A stretch of 23,511 nt of DNA from JBOGXF01 sp050694275 (lineage in GTDB: Bacteria; Actinomycetota; CADDZG01; WHSQ01). Position 1 is the first letter of the stretch; each line of letters starts with the position of its first letter. Positions 14,217 to 21,379 of the stretch are shown here, in pieces. The stretch lies in assembly GCA_050694275.1 (NCBI GenBank), contig JBOGXF010000017.1, positions 1 to 23,511 on the forward strand, written 5' to 3'. A program made the translations under genes and the position numbers. The notes under the pieces are model-generated. The model was not told the origin of the DNA. It saw nothing but the letters and a program-made list of their open reading frames with translations, and did not search any database.

Positions 14217-15274
14217 TTCCCCGACGCCCCCATGGCGAGACCGACGGCAGCCGCGGCCACCGGCTCGACCTGCGCGAGCTGCTCGCTCGTGAGCCCGGAC
14301 TTGGACACGTCCATTTCACCGAGCGGGGTCGCGCGCCTGATCGGGAGCCGCACCGTCTGTTCGAGCTTTCCGACCAGCCCCGGGGTCAGCGATCCCCCGC
14401 CGGTCACGACGACCGACGAGATCGCCGCGCTGTCTTCCTGCGAGAGGTAGTAGTCGAACGAGCCGCGCACCTCTTCGACGAGCGAATCGACGCTGCGCGA
14501 CAGCGCGCTCTGGGCCTCGGTCGACCCGACGCCGCGGCCGAGATCGAGCTTGACCGCCTCGGCCTCGTCGAAGCTCACGCCGAGAGCGCTCTCGAGCGCG
14601 CGCGTCGCGTCGTCGCCTCCGACCAGCAAGATGCGCACGAAGCGCGCCTCGCCGCCCTGGTGAACGACGATGCTCGTCACCCCGGCCCCGAAGTCGACGA
14701 TCGCCTCCGCCCCCGCGATGCCGAGCTCACCGCGCGCCGCCGGGCTCACCGCGCGCGCGACCGCGAACGGCTTGAGATCGACGCCGGCCGGAGCGATGCG
14801 GGCGCCGGTCACACACGCGACGAACGACTCGACCATGTCGGTGGACGCCGCGACCAAGAGCACGCGCATCATGTGCTCCTGGGATTCGGTCATATAGTCG
14901 TCGAGCACCTGGAAGTCGAGCTCGGCCTCCTCGGCCGGCATCGGGATCTGGTCGGCGACCTGGAACTTGAGCGAGGAGCGGAACTCCTTCTCCTCGAGGT
15001 AGGGAAGATCGACCTGACGGACGACAACGCGCTGGTTGGCGACGCCGATGATCGCCTCCTTGGACTTGATCTTCGCTCTCTTGAAGAGCTGTGAGATCGC
15101 CTCGGACACGGTCTCCTGGTCGCGGATCTCGCCGTCGACGACCGCGCCCGGCGGCAGGGCAACCTGTCCGAAGGCCTGCAGCGACGCGCCGCGCCGGCCG
15201 ACCGACACCTGGGCCGCGCGCACCGCGCTCGTGCCGATGTCGAGACCGACTGCGGGACCACCTCCCAGGGCCAT
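14213..15274 (-). CDS. pilM: Type IV pilus assembly protein PilM (actin-like)
   Basis: 353 aa, usual length. Actin-fold ATPase motifs are present: phosphate-1 VGLDIGTSAVRAAQV, phosphate-2 AEAIVDFGAGVTSIVVHQGG, and the adenosine-binding SSVVVTGGGSLTPGL. The 1C-type subdomain (FQVADQIPMPAEEAELDFQV) is typical of PilM against other actin homologues. It sits on the inner face of the membrane, binds the PilN N-terminus and signals between the ATPases and the pore complex. The start follows the stop of the HTH gene without a gap (TAG ATG), and GAGGAG lies inside that upstream gene. Confidence 0.94.
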   Translation of the reverse strand: MALGGGPAVGLDIGTSAVRAAQVSVGRRGASLQAFGQVALPPGAVVDGEIRDQETVSEAISQLFKRAKIKSKEAIIGVANQRVVVRQVDLPYLEEKEFRSSLKFQVADQIPMPAEEAELDFQVLDDYMTESQEHMMRVLLVAASTDMVESFVACVTGARIAPAGVDLKPFAVARAVSPAARGELGIAGAEAIVDFGAGVTSIVVHQGGEARFVRILLVGGDDATRALESALGVSFDEAEAVKLDLGRGVGSTEAQSALSRSVDSLVEEVRGSFDYYLSQEDSAAISSVVVTGGGSLTPGLVGKLEQTVRLPIRRATPLGEMDVSKSGLTSEQLAQVEPVAAAAVGLAMGASGK

Positions 15275-15481
15275 CTAGCTCTCCTCCTCTTCGAAGCGCA
15301 CCGCGCGCTCGTTGAGATAGCGCTCGACGTCCCTGCGGCGGATGCGGTAGTTCTTGCCGACCCGGACCGCGGAGAGCTGCCCGGACTTGATCAGCCGGTA
15401 GACGGTCATGTTGGACACGCGCATGACCTGGGCGACCTCCCCTACGGTCAGCAGGGGTTCGTCGAACTCCCCACCCGGCAT
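15275..15481 (-). CDS. BldC-like / excisionase-type small HTH regulator
   Basis: 68 aa, a single MerR-like winged helix-turn-helix: LLTVGEVAQVMRVSNMTVYR, then LIKSGQLSAVRVGKNYRIRR and VERYLNE. This is the BldC/HTH_17 family, whose best-studied member BldC of Streptomyces binds DNA as head-to-tail oligomers on direct repeats. AAGGTGAT serves as ribosome site for the ATG at 15481. It opens the operon that continues directly into pilM, so its likely role is to control the pilus operon or its own promoter. The acidic tail (FEEEES) is short and provides no sensor domain. Confidence 0.86.
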   Translation of the reverse strand: MPGGEFDEPLLTVGEVAQVMRVSNMTVYRLIKSGQLSAVRVGKNYRIRRRDVERYLNERAVRFEEEES

Positions 15482-15522
15482 GCGATCACCTTTCGTCGCT
15501 GGCCCGCACCACGCGGACTGTC

Positions 15523-15551
15523 ATTCAACAATGGTGCACAACAACGGTCAA
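15523..15551 (-). promoter_or_regulatory. Candidate promoter of the HTH-pilMNOP operon
   Basis: On the minus strand TTGACC (15551-15546), 17 bases, then TTGAAT (15528-15523) gives a housekeeping-type promoter with a leader of about 35 bases. It lies among repeats of the word CAACAAYG (listed separately). The -10 is only moderately good, so this is a candidate. Confidence 0.42.
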
Positions 15552-15661
15552 CAGTGATCTTCGACTCCTAACGCTCTCAACTTAAGAGTTACAACAATGT
15601 AATTGGCAATACTTGCCGATACTGCGCGTAGCTTGTCCCAAGTTGACGGCTGCAACAACGG
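15526..15661. repeat. Four CAACAAYGK repeats upstream of the BldC-like gene
   Basis: CAACAATGG (15526), CAACAACGG (15539), CAACAATGT (15592) and CAACAACGG (15653) are all in the same orientation within the 186-base gap. Two flank or overlap the candidate -35/-10. Direct repeats are what a BldC-type regulator would bind, so this may be its autoregulatory region; chance is not excluded for such short words. Confidence 0.4.
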
Positions 15662-15667
15662 AGCGGG

Positions 15668-17101
15668 CTAGCGGTCGACCTCTCGCCACCCGGCCAGCTC
15701 GACCCGCAGGAAGGGCCCGGGCATGTTGTCGACCCAGCACTCCGACAGCTTGATGGTCGCGTTGCCCCGGTACCAGAACTTCTTGGCGATGATCGAGCCG
15801 TGGAACGTGTAGGAACCCTGTGAGTCGACCTCGCCGTCGTAGGCGATGATCGCCCCGTTCACGAACGCGCCGTTCTGGAACGTGAGGCCGCCGTTGCGCA
15901 TGACGAAGATCGCAGATTTGTGCAGCGCCGGAGTGTAGCTGCAGTCCCTCCATTCGGTCTTGAACCGGATCTCGTTGGCGAGGGGGTCCCCCCCGACGAA
16001 GTCGACGTAGAAGATGAACTGGTTCGGGGAACCCACCGGGATATCGCCGTCCTGCCAGACCTGGGGAGGCGAGATCGTCGTGCCGAATCGCTTGCAACTG
16101 CCCGAATGGGTCTTCGGGACGCTGTTCGCCTGGCTGATCTGGCAGTAGATGCCCGACGATTTGGCGGCCTCCTTGAGGGCGGCAAAGTCGTCCTCGTCGA
16201 GCGTCGGCTTAGGGATGACGTTCTCGAGGTCCTCCGCCGTGAACAGAGAGGTCGGGGGATGATCGGACTGGCCCGAGCAGGTCGTGGTCACGGCGGCCTC
16301 GTCCTCGTCGGTCGTCCAGTTGTCGCCGTCCCAGCCGGACTGGCCGGGATCGTCGAGAATGCTCGCACTACAGTTGGGGGAGGGGGGATGCTCCGGGGTT
16401 CCCCCACCCTGCACGCGCGAGATCGTGCCGGCGGCGTGCGCTGCGGCCGGAATCGGAGTGAACTCACCGTTTCCGTAGAAGTCGTCTTCGAAGTAGTACG
16501 GATCGAGGCCACGGAAGCCGACCTTGTCGCGTCCCGTGAAGTCGCCCCGGGTCATCACGCTCGCCTGGTTGATGCTCCCGGTCCCATTGGCGTCCATGCT
16601 GTCGGCGAAGACCCCGATCGGAAGCCCGAGTGGGCTGATCTCGATCCGCTGCTCGACGACGCGCTTCGCGGCGGGGAACTGGCCGGTCGATGTGATCTTG
16701 GCTTCTATCGTGGCGTGCTCGTCGAGTGTCCCATGCGAGTCGAGCGCGGGGCGGTTATCACAGTCCACCACCGAAAGTTCTGCACGGAAAGTTCCGTTCC
16801 CGATATTTCCGGACTCCACCAGCCACGGGTGGTCCACGGTGTTGGTGTACTCGCATCCCGCACCGTAGGCCATGTTCAGGTTGATCTCGCCCTGTCTGAA
16901 CGCGAGCAGGAAGCGATCGATCCCGGCCTCGGCGTAAGACAGCGCCTGAGAGGCCTTCCGGTCGGCGTTACCCGCGCGGAACTCCTGGATAGTCAAGAAG
17001 CTCGCCGTCGTACCCACGACCGCGAGGGTCGAGCCCACGAACAGGACCGTGACCATGGCCACTCCGGCTTGACTTCGCATGTGACGCATTGCCTTCAACA
17101 T
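15668..17101 (-). CDS. PilX-like minor pilin / pilus assembly protein
   Basis: 477 aa. The ATG at 17101 has GAGGAG upstream. The N-terminus (QAGVAMVTVLFVGSTLAVVG) is a hydrophobic alpha-1 helix like that of PilX/GspK minor pilins. It is followed by a helical EFRAGNADRKASQALSYAEAGI segment typical of PilX N-terminal domains. The large remainder contains several Cys and Gly/Asn-rich loops (SMDANGTGSINQASVMTRGD, YYFEDDFYGNGEF), and ends in repeated hydrophobic turns (FQNGAFVNGAIIAYDGEVDS) that suggest a right-handed or stacked beta structure. It is much longer than classical PilX, so an exposed tip or adhesive domain is possible. It closes the minor-pilin operon, 13 bases after the PilW-like gene. 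Confidence 0.72.
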   Translation of the reverse strand: MLKAMRHMRSQAGVAMVTVLFVGSTLAVVGTTASFLTIQEFRAGNADRKASQALSYAEAGIDRFLLAFRQGEINLNMAYGAGCEYTNTVDHPWLVESGNIGNGTFRAELSVVDCDNRPALDSHGTLDEHATIEAKITSTGQFPAAKRVVEQRIEISPLGLPIGVFADSMDANGTGSINQASVMTRGDFTGRDKVGFRGLDPYYFEDDFYGNGEFTPIPAAAHAAGTISRVQGGGTPEHPPSPNCSASILDDPGQSGWDGDNWTTDEDEAAVTTTCSGQSDHPPTSLFTAEDLENVIPKPTLDEDDFAALKEAAKSSGIYCQISQANSVPKTHSGSCKRFGTTISPPQVWQDGDIPVGSPNQFIFYVDFVGGDPLANEIRFKTEWRDCSYTPALHKSAIFVMRNGGLTFQNGAFVNGAIIAYDGEVDSQGSYTFHGSIIAKKFWYRGNATIKLSECWVDNMPGPFLRVELAGWREVDR

Positions 17102-17114
17102 CTCTCTCTCCTCG

Positions 17115-17750
17115 CTACCTGTTGTTGCGCATCTGCGCTTCGCCGTAGAACTCCGTGACCCGGTCCTCCGAGCGCACGGCGAACTGGAACACGACCGTGC
17201 TCACGAGGGCCCGTTCCTCTGCGAGATCGAGCCCATTGGTCCCGTTTCCTACCGAGCTCGCGTTTATCTCTGCCTCGGACGAGACTCCGTCCTCGTTCGA
17301 ATCGAAAATGAGATTGTTGCTGTAATACGAAAACACCGGCGTCGTGCCGATCTGCTCCACGCCGTCGACGAGAGTCTCGTCGTTGAGCCTGATTGTCCCC
17401 GTGCCGGCGTCGTACACGAAGAGCAATTCTTCATAGTCGCCCTCCGCATTCGTTGTGTTTGTCTCCAGATCGCCCTCAATCACGCCGGACCCGTTGAAAT
17501 CGACCTGGACTTGGTACGACGTCGCAGTCGCACTCACGAGAACTTGAGATTCACGCGTGTCGCGGATCATCCGGTTTAGACCCCCGCGGCCCTCCTCCGA
17601 GATACGCACCACAGATTGGGTAACGTCCGATCCTCGGGCGCCGGAGAACATCACCTGGTAGAAGCCGATCGTCACAATCGAGAGCATCAATGTCACCACG
17701 AGTAGCTCAATCAGCGTGAAACCGTCTTCTCTCATCCCGTTGGTATTCAT
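17115..17750 (-). CDS. PilW/PilJ-like minor pilin
   Basis: 211 aa from the ATG at 17750, whose codon overlaps the stop of the PilV-like gene (ATGA). A longer open frame upstream is the neighbour read out of frame. The prepilin site is EDG/FTLIELLVV with Glu at +5 of the mature chain, and a hydrophobic helix follows. A globular part has EEGRGGLNRMIRDTRESQVL, a region shared by many PilW-type proteins, and acidic Asn/Asp loops (DSNEDGVSSEAE) that may bind calcium. It is cleaved and methylated by a prepilin peptidase not found in this window, and probably helps to prime pilus assembly. Confidence 0.82.
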   Translation of the reverse strand: MNTNGMREDGFTLIELLVVTLMLSIVTIGFYQVMFSGARGSDVTQSVVRISEEGRGGLNRMIRDTRESQVLVSATATSYQVQVDFNGSGVIEGDLETNTTNAEGDYEELLFVYDAGTGTIRLNDETLVDGVEQIGTTPVFSYYSNNLIFDSNEDGVSSEAEINASSVGNGTNGLDLAEERALVSTVVFQFAVRSEDRVTEFYGEAQMRNNR

Positions 17751-19531
17751 TGTCTGGCGTCCAGTGCCTCGCAGCTCAGCTTGCCGATCGAGATCTGCAA
17801 GCCGGAGTCGGGCAGATTCGGATTGGTCGGGTTCGTGTGGATGAAGATCGCCGCGTCGATGTTCGCGCTCGTCTCTTCGCCGTTGGCGCTCTCGGTTGCG
17901 GTAGTGCCGAACCTCGAGCTCCACGATTTCAGATATCCCTTCCGGCCCTGAGAGGGATCATCGAAGAGGTAGATGTCTTCGTCCCCCTCGAGAGGATCGC
18001 CCTCGTATACGAGGGGGTTGGTGTTACCCACCCCCGGGCCGAAGCCTGCCAGGGGATCGCTCGCCTCCCCGGACCCGATCTCGATCGACGCGTAGCCGCC
18101 GAACGCGAGACCATCGGAGGGAACGTCGTCCCGGTAGTAGAAGAGGTCTGCACTCCACGACGCGATCGACTCGGCCGTAGCGCTGTTGGCGGTTGACTTG
18201 CACGATACCGACGCGGTGAAGTTCTCGATCCTGACCACCTCGTTGGATGTGGCTCCTCCATCGTCGAGGAGCGCCGGCAGCAGGAGGAGTTTCTCGAAGG
18301 ACACGTTCGCGTCCGTCTGTACTCGGCGGTCCCCCGCGTCTATCGCTCCCGTCACCGCGCTGGTGCCACCCGTCAGCGTCTGGCCGCCGGTTGCTCGCAG
18401 AGACAGCAGCTTCCGGAGAGGGTCGAAGCGCAGGAAAGTGTCGTTCGTGTCTCTCTGGTTGACGACCCAGAAATCGGACTGATCGGAAGGCTCCCCGCCC
18501 TCCTCCTCGCCCAGCCCGACAAGGAATCGGAAGTTCCCGGTCGCGGAGGGGACCTCATTGGACACCGCCACCGACAGGTCCGTCGCTTGCGTGTCGTCGA
18601 GACCGGCGATGTCGAGCGAACCCTCGAGCGAACCCTCGTGGATCAAGATCTTCGAGCCAGCGTCAACGTTAGGGGCGGGAGTTTGATCGGGCGATGCGTG
18701 GTAGGTGGCCGTGGCGCCTTCTTCTTCGCCCAGGGTCTGGGCCACTTCTGTATCGCCACTGACCAACTCGACGAGCTGCAAGCGTCCGGCGCGCACGAGC
18801 TGGTCGGCGGTGGAAAGCAGCCGAGACTCGATGCGAGATTCGGCGATGCCCGCCTGAGCCGTGAGCTGACTTGTGTCTCCGTCCTCCTCGAAGGTCGTGA
18901 TGACCTGCACCCCGTAGTCGACCTTGGCCGTGCCTCGCACGCTCTCACCGACACTCTTGCGATCGCCCAGGTAGCTCTGAACCGAGTAGTTCCGCGCCCT
19001 GGCGCCGACGGTCCAGGAGGACGTCACCGTGAAGTCCATGAACTGGGCGGGAGGGAAGTCCGCGCCCGTCGCCGAGTCCCATTGGTAGCCCGCCGGCGGG
19101 GTCACGGCGTCGTACCCGCCGCTCGTGTTCGGCGTGATGAATCTCGCCGCCACCGTGATCGTGTATCCCGATGGGATGCTCCGCGGACAAGCGGGGTTGT
19201 CGAGGGTTGTCGTCGTGCACGTCGTGGTGAAGACCCCGGTGGCCGAGTCGTAGCCGGCTCCCATATTCGGGAAGAAGAGATCGAGGAGGTCGACCTTCTG
19301 ATTCTGTGCCGCGTAAGAGATGTGATACGGAAAACCGCGGATACGTTCCATCTCCTCCACGGCCGCGTTCTTGCCGACCGTCGCGGCGCGCCCTACGGTT
19401 GCCCCGCGCATCGACGATGCCAGCAGTGGCACCATGCCGAGGGTCATGATGGCGAAGACGAGAATCGACGCCATCATCTCGACGAGCGTGAACCCCCGCT
19501 CTTCATGATCGAACTTCCTCAGGGCCGTCAC
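17747..19531 (-). CDS. PilV-like minor pilin with a very large C-terminal region
   Basis: 594 aa. The prepilin signal ERG/FTLVEMMASILVFAIMTLG and the following KNAAVEEMERIRGFPYH region are those of PilV/GspI-type minor pilins, which are usually 120-200 aa. Here about 400 extra residues follow. They include a beta-rich segment (DYGVQVITTFEEDGDTSQ), a Gly/Ser/Asp-rich region with LEGSLEGSL-like repeats (tandem 12-base repeat near 18615-18640) and a C-terminal part with few Cys. This looks like an exposed ectodomain, possibly a tip adhesin. It overlaps its neighbours by ATGA at both ends, so all minor pilins are made from one message. Confidence 0.75.
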   Translation of the reverse strand: MTALRKFDHEERGFTLVEMMASILVFAIMTLGMVPLLASSMRGATVGRAATVGKNAAVEEMERIRGFPYHISYAAQNQKVDLLDLFFPNMGAGYDSATGVFTTTCTTTTLDNPACPRSIPSGYTITVAARFITPNTSGGYDAVTPPAGYQWDSATGADFPPAQFMDFTVTSSWTVGARARNYSVQSYLGDRKSVGESVRGTAKVDYGVQVITTFEEDGDTSQLTAQAGIAESRIESRLLSTADQLVRAGRLQLVELVSGDTEVAQTLGEEEGATATYHASPDQTPAPNVDAGSKILIHEGSLEGSLDIAGLDDTQATDLSVAVSNEVPSATGNFRFLVGLGEEEGGEPSDQSDFWVVNQRDTNDTFLRFDPLRKLLSLRATGGQTLTGGTSAVTGAIDAGDRRVQTDANVSFEKLLLLPALLDDGGATSNEVVRIENFTASVSCKSTANSATAESIASWSADLFYYRDDVPSDGLAFGGYASIEIGSGEASDPLAGFGPGVGNTNPLVYEGDPLEGDEDIYLFDDPSQGRKGYLKSWSSRFGTTATESANGEETSANIDAAIFIHTNPTNPNLPDSGLQISIGKLSCEALDARQ

Positions 19532-20073
19532 GACTGCTCGACCCTTCCGGTGATCGGGCTCACCGAGATCGTCCGCGTGCGCCCATCCAGCCGGGGCTGC
19601 TCCAAGACGACCGTTCCCTCCTTGGCCCTCCCGCTGGCGAAGAAATAGACGAACTCCGTGGCTTGATCGGCGGTTCCGGGGATGACGCTCTCGTCCATGC
19701 AGTTGGTGGTGAGGTCATCCGCATCCTCGGAGATCGGGTCAGGAACGAACGACGCAGATTGGATTCGAACGCCGGCGTCGAAAGATCTCGTCCCCGCAAC
19801 CTCGCAGACATTGGGCGAGTCGGGGTTGTATTTGACGATCAGATACTCGTCTGTGCCGACGTTGAACCACGCGCCGTACACGACCGGGCTGGTTTCCGAA
19901 CGTGCGTCCTCCTGGAGCTCGCGCATCTGGGTCACGACTTGGTTGGCCCCGCCGTCCAGCGACCGCACGAACCAAAAGTGACGAATCGCGCCCGCGCTCA
20001 GGGTCAGCAAGATCGCCGCCAATACCGTGACGACAAGCACCTCGATCAGCGTGAAGCCTGTCTCGTTTTTCAT
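19528..20073 (-). CDS. FimT/GspH-like pseudopilin
   Basis: 181 aa. The ATG at 20073 follows GAAGGA three bases upstream. The prepilin site is ETG/FTLIEVLVV. The GspH/FimT pattern of a long first helix, then QVVTQMRELQEDARSETSPV and the WFNVGTDEYLIVKYNPDS strand, is visible, and three Cys are spread over the C-terminal domain. The C-terminal RTISVSPITGRV is common at the end of FimT/GspH proteins. It is first gene of the minor-pilin operon and likely part of the initiating complex at the pilus tip. Confidence 0.82.
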   Translation of the reverse strand: MKNETGFTLIEVLVVTVLAAILLTLSAGAIRHFWFVRSLDGGANQVVTQMRELQEDARSETSPVVYGAWFNVGTDEYLIVKYNPDSPNVCEVAGTRSFDAGVRIQSASFVPDPISEDADDLTTNCMDESVIPGTADQATEFVYFFASGRAKEGTVVLEQPRLDGRTRTISVSPITGRVEQS

Positions 20074-20124
20074 GATTCCTTCGCTCAGAGCACCGGAACG
20101 GCACCCGCTGATGCCGTCAGATGT

Positions 20125-20152
20125 TTATCGGTCACAGGCACCGCGATCTTGA
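20125..20152 (-). promoter_or_regulatory. Sigma-28 (WhiG/FliA)-like promoter of the minor-pilin operon
   Basis: On the minus strand TCAAG begins at 20152 and ACCGATAA ends at 20125, with 16 bases between TCAA and the -10. The FliA/WhiG consensus is TAAA or TCAA, about 15-16 bases, then GCCGATAA; the match is seven of eight in the -10. The start would fall near 20118, about 45 bases before the fimT-like ATG. An inverted repeat, TCGGTCAC (20128-20135)/GTGACCGA (20154-20161), brackets the promoter. Confidence 0.6.
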
Positions 20153-20168
20153 CGTGACCGAGTGACAA

Positions 20169-20594
20169 TTAGCACGTATCCGCGTCGGCGGGGGCGGGGG
20201 CTCCGGCATCGCTGTTGTAGGTCGCTATCTGCCAGACGTTGCTCGCCGGGAGATCGGCGTGAGTCGCGGTGACGCAATAGGATGTGCCGGGCGCCGCCAC
20301 CGTGATCCCGACCCCCGTAGAGGCACGGTAGCCCTCCTCGAGCATGAGCTGGTACGGCGCGTTGTTGAGATCGGAGTCGCCGCCGTCGAGAGCCGAGAGG
20401 TCGCCCAGCGACTCCCGCCTGGTCGAGTACGACTCGATCGCGGTCGCGGCATTCTTGAGGGCGGACTGCACCTGGTCCTGGTAGCCCTTCTCGCGCTGGC
20501 GGAGGAACACCGGGACGGCGACCGCCGCGAGGATCGCCACGATCAGGATGACGACCAGGAGCTCGATGAGGGTGAAACCGCCCTCACGCCTCAT
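20169..20594 (-). CDS. pilA: Type IV pilin, copy 1 (second major-pilin-like gene)
   Basis: 141 aa from the ATG at 20594, which has GGAG five bases upstream; an ATG ten codons earlier has no ribosome site. The class III signal is short (MRREGG/FTLIELLVV), with Glu at +5, and the hydrophobic helix (ILIVAILAAVAVPVFLRQRE) is nearly identical to that of copy 2. Two Cys (SYCVTAT and the C-terminal ADTC) probably form the D-region disulfide. The globular middle differs from copy 2, so the two subunits may give alternative or mixed fibres. It is separated from copy 2 by a terminator and has its own sigma-28-like promoter. Confidence 0.92.
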   Translation of the reverse strand: MRREGGFTLIELLVVILIVAILAAVAVPVFLRQREKGYQDQVQSALKNAATAIESYSTRRESLGDLSALDGGDSDLNNAPYQLMLEEGYRASTGVGITVAAPGTSYCVTATHADLPASNVWQIATYNSDAGAPAPADADTC

Positions 20595-20633
20595 GTCTTC
20601 TCCGGGATGACTAGTTCGCTTCATGTCGTATCG

Positions 20634-20661
20634 GTATCGGCAGACGGTCCGGCGAGCTTGA
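20634..20661 (-). promoter_or_regulatory. Sigma-28 (WhiG/FliA)-like promoter of pilin copy 1
   Basis: Minus strand TCAAG begins at 20661 and GCCGATAC spans 20641-20634, with 16 bases between TCAA and the -10. Seven of eight bases match the GCCGATAA consensus. The predicted start near 20627 leaves a leader of about 33 bases before the ATG. The -35 lies inside a hairpin (GAGCT/AGCTC, 20654-20669, extended by CGGC/GCCG). Confidence 0.6.
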
Positions 20662-20684
20662 TCGAGCTCTGCCGTACCACCAGG

Positions 20685-20714
20685 GAAAGAGAAGAGGCCC
20701 CCGGAGGGGCCTCT
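20685..20714 (-). terminator. Intrinsic terminator after pilin copy 2
   Basis: On the minus strand AGAGGCCCC (20714-20706), loop TCCG, GGGGCCTCT (20701-20693), then TCTCTTTCC. A nine-base GC-rich stem with a pyrimidine tract lies 22 bases after the pilA stop. It would end most pilA copy 2 transcripts and keep expression of the following genes lower. Confidence 0.75.
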
Positions 20715-20735
20715 CTCGATGCTTCTCTGCCATTC

Positions 20736-21164
20736 CTACGCACAGGTGTCGGCGGCAAGCGGCTCGCCGTTCTCACTGTTGTACGTGGCGGTCGCCCAGT
20801 CGTGGGACGCATCCAGGTTCGCGTGAACCGCCGTGATGCAGTAGTCGGTGGTGGTACCAACGACCGTGATGGTCACATCGGTGGTCTCGCTGAAGCCCTG
20901 ATCGTGGGAACCACCGTTGGCGAGGTCGGCACCTGTGGCAGGCCCGGTGTAGTCGCCGTTGTTCTCGGTGGCCCAGGACTCCATTGCGGTCGCCGCGTTC
21001 TTGAGCGACGACTGCGCCTGGTCGACGTAGCCCTTCTCCCGCTGACGCAGGAAGACGGGAATTGCAACCGCGGCCAAGATGGCCACGATGAGAATCACAA
21101 CCAGGAGCTCGATAAGGGTGAAGCCACCCTCGCGCTCCCGCATTTCGTGGAATCGCTGGAACAT
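20736..21164 (-). CDS. pilA: Type IV pilin, copy 2 (probable major pilin, riboswitch-controlled)
   Basis: 142 aa from the ATG at 21164, fixed by a strong GGGGAGGT site five bases upstream. The class III leader ends REREGG/FTLIELLVV, with Glu at +5; the helix is ILIVAILAAVAIPVFLRQRE and then QSSLKNAATAMESWATENNG. Two Cys (TDYCITAV and DTCA) close the C-terminal loop. The long leader RNA holds a c-di-GMP-I aptamer, a terminator follows directly, and the ribosome site is the best in the cluster, all pointing to a highly expressed single-gene message. The product is assembled by the PilC platform and presumably pulled back by PilT. Confidence 0.94.
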   Translation of the reverse strand: MFQRFHEMREREGGFTLIELLVVILIVAILAAVAIPVFLRQREKGYVDQAQSSLKNAATAMESWATENNGDYTGPATGADLANGGSHDQGFSETTDVTITVVGTTTDYCITAVHANLDASHDWATATYNSENGEPLAADTCA

Positions 21165-21172
21165 CCAGCACC
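21165..21172 (-). promoter_or_regulatory. Possible ribosome-site mask in the pilA leader
   Basis: On the minus strand GGTGCTGG (21172-21165), the end of the Shine-Dalgarno sequence and the spacer, can pair with CCTGCACC (21206-21199), with one T-T mismatch. TCCCTGC (21208-21202), which includes part of that masking strand, can instead pair with GCAGGGA (21278-21272) at the 3' edge of the aptamer. The two pairings exclude each other, as in a translational riboswitch. Manual pairing only. Confidence 0.35.
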
Positions 21173-21273
21173 TCCCCTTTCTCTTGCCCCTGGAAGCCGG
21201 TGCAGGGACCTCGACTACAGACGAACCTCGGTGCGCATCGCCTGCAGTGAGCGGTCTCCTTGCTGGACTGCTC

Positions 21274-21361
21274 CCTGCTGCAGGTAGCCCGGCCGGCCCG
21301 AGGGCCCCGTGACTTTGCGTCCCCACCTTGCGACGGGTTTGCCTTTCGCTGCGCTTGCAGG
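21274..21361 (-). ncRNA. Cyclic di-GMP class I (GEMM) riboswitch upstream of pilA
   Basis: Minus strand, 5' to 3': GGCAAACC, a hairpin CCCGTC-GCAA-GGTGGG with a GNRA tetraloop, GGGACGCAAAG, then CACGGGGCCCTCGGGCCGG and CCGGGCTACC. These blocks appear in the order and spacing of the GEMM-I consensus, including the invariant GGGACGCAAAG and the tetraloop and receptor-like elements that enclose the ligand. CCTGC (21361-21357) and GCAGG (21278-21274) can close the outer P1 stem. The aptamer is about 110 bases upstream of the pilA start codon, so c-di-GMP level should control making of the major pilin. Confidence 0.88.
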
Positions 21362-21379
21362 TTCCGGCTTACTGGGTAG

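Noticed and set aside
14186..15094. + strand open frame over pilM
   Set aside because: Antisense to a gene with clear actin-fold motifs; no ribosome site.
15614..15621. GCCGATAC on the + strand in the pilX-HTH gap
   Set aside because: No TAAA/TCAA at the proper distance, and it would point towards the 3' end of a convergent gene.
17115..17924. Longer start for the PilW-like gene
   Set aside because: The extra 58 codons are the PilV-like gene out of frame and would move the prepilin signal away from the N-terminus.
19752..19766. GGATTCGAACG, resembling a T-loop in reverse
   Set aside because: It lies inside the FimT-like coding sequence, and no other tRNA arm is found.
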